Shown here piece by piece: positions 13,933 through 18,998 of a DNA stretch of 21,400 nucleotides. Under the pieces are notes generated by a model that ran no database searches, was not told the origin of the DNA, and worked only from the letters and a program-made list of their open reading frames with translations. Source of the DNA: a virus; IMG/VR virus record IMGVR_UViG_3300042477_000209, positions 1 to 21,400 of that record. One strand, given 5' to 3'. A program made the translations under genes and the position numbers. Position 1 is the stretch's first letter, and every line of letters begins with the position of its first letter.

Positions 13933-14267
13933 TCAGGTTGCACGCTGGCCGATTACTGCTGGTGTGCGACCGCATCGATCGGACATGGCACGCGCGCGTG
14001 ATTCTTGGTCCGAAGGCTGAGCACCAGGTCGAGGTGGACACTGGCACCAACAGCCTGCACGATGCGCTGCTGAAGGCTGAGGCAGTCTTCCAAGCGGCGG
14101 TGGCCAGCATCAGACCGGAGACGGCCAGCGTGATGTGTTGGGACTGCATCCAGTGGGAGATGAGCACACAGCGTTGCGATTTGTTGCTGCCGGAGAGCAA
14201 GCGAAGTGGCGGGCGCTACGCGGTGAGTTGCGACTTCTTCCAGCGGGCATTGCCGGCGGCAGACTGA
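13929..14267 (+). CDS. Small Cys-rich, probable metal-binding protein
   Basis: A 112-residue protein from ATG 13929 with GGAGAGG just upstream. The N-terminal half is strand-rich and basic (LHAGRLLLVCDRIDRTWHARVIL), followed by a helix (LHDALLKAEAVFQAAVASI). The end carries a Cys cluster: MCWDCIQWEM, RCDLLLPE and SGGRYAVSCDFF. Four Cys in a C-x2-C ... C ... C layout suggest a zinc or iron-sulphur site. A 'C..C..w...rC.l..Pe...sGgr.A..C' pattern recurs in small cyanobacterial and phage proteins by my recollection. No enzymatic function can be assigned. Confidence 0.65.
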   Translation: MIRLHAGRLLLVCDRIDRTWHARVILGPKAEHQVEVDTGTNSLHDALLKAEAVFQAAVASIRPETASVMCWDCIQWEMSTQRCDLLLPESKRSGGRYAVSCDFFQRALPAAD

Positions 14268-14286
14268 TAGAGGCCGCCAGGTCGCC

Positions 14287-14499
14287 GTGTCAAAGCGTGA
14301 GTTCAACACGCCTATCCGTGAGCCGTGGAATGTGCTCATCCATCAATCGCTGCAGGCAATCGACCGGCATAACCGGCTCTGGTTTGACTCCGGCGATGGA
14401 TGGCACCTCCAGCAGGCGCAGGTGCTGCGCGACTATGTGGCAGGCCTAAAGACATGGATCCATCGCGAGGAGGCACGGCAATGTTCGGACCTGAAGTGA
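14287..14499 (+). CDS. Small hypothetical protein
   Basis: A 70-residue frame from GTG 14287, 19 bases after the Cys-rich gene. It is mostly helical, with WNVLIHQSLQAIDRHNRLWF and LQQAQVLRDYVAGLKTWIHREEAR. No family is recognised. It overlaps the next gene by 19 bases, and its final codons contain that gene's ribosome-binding GGAGG. Confidence 0.58.
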   Translation: MSKREFNTPIREPWNVLIHQSLQAIDRHNRLWFDSGDGWHLQQAQVLRDYVAGLKTWIHREEARQCSDLK

Positions 14500-14651
14500 T
14501 CAGCCGGACTGATCGAGACGGCGGCTACATCGAGGTGCTGATGCCTGTGAAGGGTGAGGTGTACTACCGGAGTTGTGTCGGTGGCGTGTGCCGGTATAGC
14601 TCGGACTGGTTCCAGGCGGAGATTTACCTCAATCAGATGCTGCGGCCATGA
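14481..14651 (+). CDS. Small hypothetical protein
   Basis: A 56-residue protein from ATG 14481, with GAGGAGG about ten bases upstream, one of the better ribosome-binding sites in the chain. It reads as a small beta protein (YIEVLMPVKGEVYYRS, GVCRYSSDWFQAEIYL). The longer open frame starting at 14400 is rejected because it would begin inside the upstream gene without support. It has an ATGA overlap with the next peptide gene. Confidence 0.58.
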   Translation: MFGPEVISRTDRDGGYIEVLMPVKGEVYYRSCVGGVCRYSSDWFQAEIYLNQMLRP

Positions 14652-14731
14652 AGTACCCGCCGGTGGTGATCTTCGGCCTGACGTGGCTAGGCGGCATGTT
14701 GCTCGCCACCATCTGGCTGACGATGTTCTGA
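14648..14731 (+). CDS. 27-residue single-pass membrane peptide
   Basis: A very short frame, ATG 14648 to TGA 14731, joined to the previous gene by ATGA. The peptide is MKYPPVVIFGLTWLGG followed by MLLATIWLTMF, almost entirely a hydrophobic transmembrane helix after a positive start. Its last 45 bases are antisense to the end of the HNH gene. The ATGA junction and membrane-helix composition support it, but a peptide this short could be chance. Confidence 0.45.
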   Translation: MKYPPVVIFGLTWLGGMLLATIWLTMF

Positions 14732-15031
14732 GTGGCTGGTGATCCACTGCACGATCGCCCACTCGCCGAGCGCCGACCAGAACGGTTGAGCGCGATACCA
14801 GTCGACCCATGGCTTGTGGCCTTTCTGGCTGTTGCACATCAGGCAGCAGGAGACCAAGTTCTCGCGCACGGTTAGGCCGCCGTGGACCTTAGGGATGACG
14901 TGATCGAGGGTGGGGCTACGGCCGAGGGGATCGTTGCAATAGGCGCACCTATATCCCCAGCGGAGGTGGATCTGATCACGCGCCGATCGACGGGTGACCA
15001 GCCGGGTTTCATCAATGTGGTGCTGATCCAC
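14687..15031 (-). CDS. HNH endonuclease
   Basis: A 114-residue HNH nuclease from GTG 15031. The zinc Cys pairs are CAYC (29/32) and CLMC (63/66), and the catalytic ββα-metal core is LDHVIPKVHGG (D43, H44) followed by ENLVSCCLMCNSQKG. It nicks or cuts double-stranded DNA. Free-standing HNH genes in phages may be homing enzymes or, when near terminase, packaging partners. Here it is in a small minus-strand pocket between two plus-strand blocks, far from terminase on this map, so homing or defence-type roles are equally open. It overlaps the preceding small gene by 20 bases and meets the plus-strand membrane peptide tail to tail. Confidence 0.85.
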   Translation of the reverse strand: MDQHHIDETRLVTRRSARDQIHLRWGYRCAYCNDPLGRSPTLDHVIPKVHGGLTVRENLVSCCLMCNSQKGHKPWVDWYRAQPFWSALGEWAIVQWITSHSEHRQPDGGEQHAA

Positions 15032-15197
15032 AGAGGTCCACGGGGAGGGTGAACAGCTCGATGCCCAGCTCTAGGAGATCTTCCTCGTTGTGGACGAACT
15101 CAGCGATTTGGGAGTAAATGTCAGCCGGCAGCTCCTCGGGATCGGTTTCGGAGCGCACCAGCACCTTGGCGGTGATCTCCACGATGTACGCCCGCAT
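15012..15197 (-). CDS. Small acidic hypothetical protein
   Basis: A 61-residue protein from ATG 15197 with an acidic core (RSETDPEELPADIYSQIAEFVHNEEDLLELG). Its beta start, RAYIVEITAKVLV, suggests a compact alpha/beta fold. No family recognised. Its 3' end overlaps the HNH start by 20 bases, so the two are likely translated together. A small acidic protein next to a nuclease could modulate it, but that is speculation. Confidence 0.6.
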   Translation of the reverse strand: MRAYIVEITAKVLVRSETDPEELPADIYSQIAEFVHNEEDLLELGIELFTLPVDLCGSAPH

Positions 15198-15334
15198 GGG
15201 CGGCAGCCCCGGCTGGTTAAACGGTAGCGGGTGAGACGGGATCGGCAGATGTGACAGTTCGTTAACGTGCCCTGCATCCGGGGCACTGTGCCCTGCCGGC
15301 GGGGTATTCTTTCTCTATCGACAGCCACCCGATC
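15198..15334. promoter_or_regulatory. Divergent intergenic region with GTGCCC repeats
   Basis: 137 bases between a minus-strand start (15197) and a plus-strand start (15335). GTGCCCTGC occurs twice (15267-15275 and 15288-15296), 21 bases apart. GTGCCC (15267-15272) also faces GGGCAC (15281-15286). TGTGACAGTTC (15250-15260) is the reverse complement of a motif at 11774-11784. A TATTCT (15305-15310) could be a plus-strand -10, but no clear -35 accompanies it. No small gene is visible. Confidence 0.4.
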
Positions 15335-15502
15335 ATGTTCTTTCTCGAAGTCAACGGCATCGCTCAGACCGGCATGATGACCCGCAAGGCCGCCATCGCT
15401 GCAGCCGAGCGTGGTCATGCTGAGCGCCCTGATGCCATCGTCGTCCTCATGAAGTTCAATCCCGTCACCAACCGCGATATCGAAGTCAAGCGTCTCTACT
15501 GA
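15335..15502 (+). CDS. Small hypothetical protein before the methyltransferase
   Basis: A 55-residue frame from ATG 15335: MFFLEVNGIAQTGMMTRKAAIAAAERG, then AERPDAIVVLMKFNPVTNRDIEVKRLY. The predicted layout is strand, helix, strand, strand, as in a small alpha/beta protein. It ends in a TGATG overlap with the methyltransferase start, so the two are cotranscribed and likely coupled. No family recognised. Confidence 0.55.
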   Translation: MFFLEVNGIAQTGMMTRKAAIAAAERGHAERPDAIVVLMKFNPVTNRDIEVKRLY

Positions 15503-16104
15503 TGCGAGTCCTTGTCGCCTGCGAATACAGCGGCCGAGTGCGTGATGCCTTTCGCCGCCATGGCCATGACGCATGGAGCTGCGATCTGCTCGAGTGCGAG
15601 GCCGATCCCCGTTGGCATCTACAGCAACCAGTCGAGGAGATCCTCAATCAAGGCTGGGATTTGATGGTTGCCCACCCTCCCTGCACCTATCTCGCCATCA
15701 GCGGCATGTGGGCGACTTACTCGGGTAAGCGTGATCCTGCTTTGACCGATCAGGCAATGGACTTCGTGCGCCTTCTGATGGCAGCACCAATCCCGCGCTG
15801 GTGCCTTGAGAATCCAGTCAGCATGATCAGCACCACCATCCGCAAGCCGGATCAGATCATCCAGCCATGGGAGTACGGACATGGCGAAGTGAAGACCACC
15901 TGCCTGTGGCTGCATAACCTCCCAAAGCTCAGACCGACCAGCTACGCCGATGGGCGTGAGCAGCGGATCCTGAATCTCCCTCCATCACCGGATCGATGGA
16001 AGGAGCGTTCGCGCACTTATCAAGGGATCGCCGATGCCATGGGCGACCAATGGGGCGCGCGTGAGCTACCACCTATTGCACAGCAGTTAGCCTTGCTCCC
16101 ATGA
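15502..16104 (+). CDS. Dcm-like DNA cytosine methyltransferase (short form)
   Basis: A 200-residue protein from ATG 15502. The start MRVLVACEYSGRVRDAFRRHGH is a Rossmann SAM-binding strand and helix (motif I-like, C-E-Y-S-G in place of F-x-G-x-G). DLMVAHPPCTYLA at 53-65 carries the catalytic Pro-Cys motif IV of C5-cytosine methyltransferases. CLENPVS at 101-107 is an ENV-like motif VI, and KTTCLWL at 131-137 corresponds to motif VIII. It lacks room for a normal target-recognition domain and the closing motifs IX-X, so it is about half the usual length. Such short forms recur in phages. No restriction partner is adjacent, which fits an orphan phage enzyme that protects or marks DNA. Activity is unproven. 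Confidence 0.75.
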   Translation: MRVLVACEYSGRVRDAFRRHGHDAWSCDLLECEADPRWHLQQPVEEILNQGWDLMVAHPPCTYLAISGMWATYSGKRDPALTDQAMDFVRLLMAAPIPRWCLENPVSMISTTIRKPDQIIQPWEYGHGEVKTTCLWLHNLPKLRPTSYADGREQRILNLPPSPDRWKERSRTYQGIADAMGDQWGARELPPIAQQLALLP

Positions 16105-16289
16105 CCTACATCCTCCGCATCGGTCCGTGGCATATCGGACCGTTCACCACCCACATCGCTGCCACCACCTTCGCGGAGCAGCACGGCTGCGACGATTACA
16201 CGATGATCCCGCTGGATGATCCGGCTGAAGCACCCGGCAACATCCACCGGCTACGGATGGCGCCGCTGCAGCATCCGATGGCGCGCTAG
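16101..16289 (+). CDS. Small hypothetical protein
   Basis: A 62-residue frame from ATG 16101, ATGA-coupled to the methyltransferase. It starts YILRIGPWHIGPFTTHIAATTFAEQHG and continues YTMIPLDDPAE. Several His and Thr residues and a strand-helix-strand layout are seen, but no known motif. Its TAG stop and the TAG stop of the opposing dCTP deaminase gene are both contained in the four bases CTAG. Confidence 0.55.
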   Translation: MTYILRIGPWHIGPFTTHIAATTFAEQHGCDDYTMIPLDDPAEAPGNIHRLRMAPLQHPMAR

Positions 16290-16801
16290 CCCTTGCTGCC
16301 CGTGACGCCGAGATCGGCGTTGTAGCGGCCTGTGGCGGCATAGCTCCGGTCTGGGCGACCGCTCACCAGCAGGAACTTCATCTGCCCGATCCGCAGGCCA
16401 GGCCAGATCGGCAGTGGATGCATCCGGCGGCCGTTCTTCAGCTCCATGGTCAGCCTGCTGCCATACCAGCCGGGATCACACCATCCGGCCTCAGCGTGAT
16501 CCCAGCCTTCGCGTGCGCGACTCGACTTAAGAACGAACTGCGCACCGACGTGATCAGGCAGGTTGAAGATCTCCCTGGTCTCCGCTAGGAACCACTCCCC
16601 CGGCTGAATCCAGAATGGATCCTGCTGCGTGTGGCCGGTGATGCCAAGGATCTGCAGCTCAGGATGGCCTGCCACCTCGATCATGATCCGATCGCCCAGC
16701 GTCACGTCCAAGCTGGCTGGGTTCAGGTGATCATCGATGTACGGCGTCACCATCGCCTCCTGCTTGCACAGGCGGCAGATCTCATGATCAGGTAGGAGCA
16801 T
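16286..16801 (-). CDS. dcd: dCTP deaminase / dUTPase-family nucleotide enzyme
   Basis: The 171-residue protein matches the dCTP deaminase family. ASLDVTLGD at 29-37 is the early signature. QFVLKSSRAREGW near 88-100 carries the Ser and Arg of the active site. GWCDPGWYGSRLTMELKN at 106-122 holds the expected catalytic Glu (E120), and LRIGQMKF at 136-143 holds the Gln used to discriminate the base. Such enzymes convert dCTP to dUTP, feeding thymidine synthesis. Phage copies help reshape the nucleotide pool. Its start overlaps the endolysin stop by one base (TGATG), so it is read from the lysis transcript. Deaminase versus dUTPase activity cannot be separated safely by eye. Confidence 0.87.
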   Translation of the reverse strand: MLLPDHEICRLCKQEAMVTPYIDDHLNPASLDVTLGDRIMIEVAGHPELQILGITGHTQQDPFWIQPGEWFLAETREIFNLPDHVGAQFVLKSSRAREGWDHAEAGWCDPGWYGSRLTMELKNGRRMHPLPIWPGLRIGQMKFLLVSGRPDRSYAATGRYNADLGVTGSKG

Positions 16802-17883
16802 CAGGCGTAATCCCAGCGCCGGCGCTTGCCATCAGCGCGGCGGCCGAGATGAATGAAGGCCGGTGCAGCGTAGCCGAGACTGAACGGCCAGTTTTCATCG
16901 CACCATTTCTCGACAGCTTTCATGTCGGCGCCATCGATCACGAAGTCGACCGCACCAACGCCAGGTGCTGAGTACAAATGCTCACTATCAGCAGCGCCAC
17001 CCACCGATGCGTTGATTGCTGCCGGCCTGAAGCCGCTGGTGAGGATGATGCTCTTGCTGCCGAACCGTTGCCGCACACGTTCGAGGAACGCCGCCAGCTC
17101 TGCTGCAGTATTGACCTGATACTGATGCCGGAATCGACGCGCCTCCTGATCGAGCGCGAACTCACCCAGGCGGATGTGCGGTGTGATCCGTGCGCTGAAC
17201 GATGAGTCTGGCGTCAGCCTGGCAGGTTCCTGCTGCACCTTCGGCCGATGGTCACCCCACAGCTCGCCTTCTGCTTTGCGCCGCCGCAGTAGACCAGCTT
17301 CGACGTTGCTGCCAGGGTTCCTGTACAATTCCATGGCGGCGGGCGCCTTGTCCCATGCCTGCTCGCGCAGCACCTTGCTGATCGTCTCGAATCCGGGTGT
17401 GCCGTAGAAGCCAGCACCGAGGTTGTAGGCAAAGCTCACCAGCGCCGATCGCTGGTTGTCATCCATCACCTTCCAGTGCGGGATGGTGCTGGCCAGCTTG
17501 TCGGCAATACGATCCACCTCAAGGCGGAGCATCATGTCGGCCTCGATCATGGTGATTTTGTCGCCACGCTTCACCGGCACGCCACCGCTATAGCGGGTGG
17601 TGCCATAGCCGATCGTCCACGGATCGCCACCGCTGAGCGGATCGGGATAGGCGGAGAGATGCACACCCTCGAACTGCTTGATCAGGTTGATGCCAGCCGA
17701 TAGATCGACCTGCTTGCCATCCTGCGACCAAGCCTCGAACCACGGCCGATCACGCCGCATCGCCTCCTGGTAGCCATTGGCGGCAAGGTCTTGCTCGAGC
17801 AAGCTGATCGCCGCGGCCTGATGGGGGAATCCCTTGTAGTACCGGAACAGAGCCTGCAGTGTGATCGGCGCCGTGTTGGCCAT
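16801..17883 (-). CDS. Bifunctional endolysin: GH24 lysozyme plus M15 peptidase
   Basis: A 360-residue lysis enzyme with two catalytic domains. Residues 1-55 form a helical, possibly binding, segment (LQALFRYYKGFPHQAAAIS). Residues 61-210 are a T4-type GH24 lysozyme: INLIKQFEGVHLSAYPDP gives the catalytic Glu72 and Asp81, and TIGYGTT gives Thr90, followed by QRSALVSFAYNLGAG. Residues about 235-360 are an M15-type zinc carboxypeptidase: SGFRP at 283-287, SEHLYSAPG to VDF with H302 and D313, and FIHLG with H345. The first would cut glycan strands and the second peptide stems. The His-to-Asp spacing is four longer than the usual compact motif. It is preceded, two bases away, by a small membrane protein, as in a lysis cassette. 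Confidence 0.92.
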   Translation of the reverse strand: MANTAPITLQALFRYYKGFPHQAAAISLLEQDLAANGYQEAMRRDRPWFEAWSQDGKQVDLSAGINLIKQFEGVHLSAYPDPLSGGDPWTIGYGTTRYSGGVPVKRGDKITMIEADMMLRLEVDRIADKLASTIPHWKVMDDNQRSALVSFAYNLGAGFYGTPGFETISKVLREQAWDKAPAAMELYRNPGSNVEAGLLRRRKAEGELWGDHRPKVQQEPARLTPDSSFSARITPHIRLGEFALDQEARRFRHQYQVNTAAELAAFLERVRQRFGSKSIILTSGFRPAAINASVGGAADSEHLYSAPGVGAVDFVIDGADMKAVEKWCDENWPFSLGYAAPAFIHLGRRADGKRRRWDYA

Positions 17884-17885
17884 AA

Positions 17886-18026
17886 TCAGCGGCGCTTAGG
17901 GAACAGAACACGCAGCGCTTGAAGGAGGAGCTGGATCCAGCTATTGGATTTCAGCGGGGAGACGGCGATGATCTCGGAGCCAGCGGCCACGATGATCGCG
18001 ATGATCGCAATGGTTTCAGGGGACAT
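17886..18026 (-). CDS. Small membrane protein, holin candidate
   Basis: A 46-residue protein from ATG 18026: MSPETIAIIAIIVAAGSEIIAV is one hydrophobic helix, then SPLKSNSWIQLLLQALRVLF is a second amphipathic or short hydrophobic helix, and the end is basic (PKRR). A short helix-turn-helix membrane layout with a charged C-terminus, placed two bases before an endolysin gene, suggests a holin. I recall near-identical tiny proteins in cyanophage and cyanobacterial genomes, always annotated hypothetical. The holin role is inference. Confidence 0.65.
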   Translation of the reverse strand: MSPETIAIIAIIVAAGSEIIAVSPLKSNSWIQLLLQALRVLFPKRR

Positions 18027-18050
18027 AGCAGCAGTGCCTGAATCTCTAAG

Positions 18051-18284
18051 TTACTGCTGAAGCTCAAGTGCGCGCACGCGCTTATCTAGGTCGGACAGTT
18101 CGTTGCGTGCGTCGATCTTTAGCTCTTCGATCGATTTGGCCATCTGCACCACAGTGGCCTCAATCCGTGCGGACTGGATCTGCATCGAGATCAGCAGACC
18201 ACCAATGGCGATCATGCCAGTAGCTAAGACGGTGGGCAGCGAGGCGGAGAAGACGCCACCTACGCTCTGTGGTTCTTCAGCCAT
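18051..18284 (-). CDS. Membrane protein with coiled-coil tail; holin or spanin-like candidate
   Basis: A 77-residue protein from ATG 18284. A short N-terminus (MAEEPQSVGGVFSASL) leads into one transmembrane helix (PTVLATGMIAIGGLLISMQI), followed by a charged heptad-patterned region (IEATVVQMAKSIEELK, then ARNELSDLDKRVRALELQQ) that should form a coiled coil. A single N-terminal membrane helix followed by a coiled coil is the layout of inner-membrane spanins, and it also occurs in accessory lysis proteins. No lipoprotein partner is visible. The longer frame to 18425 is rejected because it covers the next gene. It overlaps that gene by eight bases. Confidence 0.68.
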   Translation of the reverse strand: MAEEPQSVGGVFSASLPTVLATGMIAIGGLLISMQIQSARIEATVVQMAKSIEELKIDARNELSDLDKRVRALELQQ

Positions 18285-18441
18285 TGCTGCGGCTTCCATC
18301 CCATCCATCGTAGCGATCGAATGGGTCCGGCCTCCCCTGCAGGATGACCACCGCACGGCGATAGTAATGGTTGTCCGTCTTCCCGACACGCTCGAGGTGG
18401 TCGCGAATCTTGCGCCAATTCTCAAGAGTGTCGCGATCCAT
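18277..18441 (-). CDS. Small conserved-looking cyanophage protein
   Basis: A 54-residue protein from ATG 18441: MDRDTLENWRKIRDHLERVG, then KTDNHYYRRAVVILQGRPDP and DRYDGWDG. It is charged, soluble and helical, with an aromatic YYRRA segment. I recall similar 'LENWRKI..HLE..G.TD..yY.RA' proteins in T4-like cyanophages, function unknown. It overlaps its neighbours by one base (TGATG) and eight bases, so all three are read together. Confidence 0.65.
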   Translation of the reverse strand: MDRDTLENWRKIRDHLERVGKTDNHYYRRAVVILQGRPDPFDRYDGWDGSRSNG

Positions 18442-18578
18442 CAGCGGCCTTGCCCCCGCAGTGGCTTACGGCCGCGGCGCCGTGGGCGGGACTGCTGTCC
18501 ATACCCTTGGCGCGTGGTCTTCGGTGGTCCCGGCTGATGCTCAATGCGAGCGGTGCCGGTCTTCGACTTCACTGCCAC
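18441..18578 (-). CDS. Small very basic protein of cyanophage type
   Basis: A 45-residue protein from GTG 18578 (a second GTG at 18572 is possible): VAVKSKTGTARIEHQPGPPK, then TTRQGYGQQSRPRRRGRKPL and RGQGR. It is rich in Arg, Lys, Gly and Pro with no hydrophobic core and is probably disordered and nucleic-acid binding. The KSKTGTARIEH...GPPKTTRQG pattern is familiar to me from cyanobacterial myovirus small proteins. It overlaps the preceding gene by ten bases. Too short for the usual ORF cut-offs, it would be easily missed. Confidence 0.65.
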   Translation of the reverse strand: MAVKSKTGTARIEHQPGPPKTTRQGYGQQSRPRRRGRKPLRGQGR

Positions 18579-18904
18579 GGCACACCAGCAGCCTGCGTCG
18601 GATGCCGCTGTTCATCGAGCTGGTGCTGCAGGGCGCCCTCGATCTCGGTCACCTTCTCAGCGCCGAAGTTGTCCTTCACCCAGCCGATCACCATCTCCTC
18701 GGTGAGATCCGCAAAAGGGATCAGCTTGTCGGGGCGCTCGAAGCCAAGACTGCCATAAGCACCACTGCTGTAGGTGCCGTCTTCGGCGCTGATGGTGTAG
18801 TGCGCCGTCATCACGAACCCATCAGCGGTCTCGCGCTCTAGGTTGGCAATGTGCCAGGTGAAGACCGTGGTGGGTGCAGCGGGAACGGAGGCAGCTTTAG
18901 GCAT
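18569..18904 (-). CDS. Conserved-looking phage protein of unknown function
   Basis: A 111-residue protein from ATG 18904. VFTWHIANLERETADGFVMTAHYTISAEDGTYSSGAYGSLGF is a run of beta strands. A helical acidic region follows (LTEEMVIGWVKDNFGAEKVTEIEGALQHQLDEQ). I recall this strand-then-helix protein from cyanophage genomes next to tail-fibre or lysis genes, without a known job. It is the first of five tightly packed minus-strand genes leading to the endolysin. No catalytic motif is visible. A role in tail assembly or as a small structural protein is possible. Confidence 0.72.
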   Translation of the reverse strand: MPKAASVPAAPTTVFTWHIANLERETADGFVMTAHYTISAEDGTYSSGAYGSLGFERPDKLIPFADLTEEMVIGWVKDNFGAEKVTEIEGALQHQLDEQRHPTQAAGVPWQ

Positions 18905-18998
18905 GGTGTTAGCTGTTTCTGCTGGAGTTTACTGGAGGTGCAACCTGTTGGGAATGGCCGGTTGCCCGCCTTTTGAAGGTGATTAGAGAGTAGGGTTA
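18905..18998. other. Short noncoding gap between tail-fibre and small-gene block
   Basis: 94 bases. A partly matched hairpin (GGCCGG/CCCGCC, 18956-18970) followed by TTTT on the plus strand is present, but the genes run the other way. No clear minus-strand promoter or ribosome-binding site is seen. Confidence 0.3.

Noticed and set aside
18285-18425. N-terminal extension of the coiled-coil membrane protein
   Set aside because: The 54-residue gene 18277-18441 occupies this DNA in another frame and looks more like a real protein.
18956-18974. Plus-strand hairpin with TTTT as a terminator
   Set aside because: One stem mismatch, short T-run, and no plus-strand gene ends nearby.
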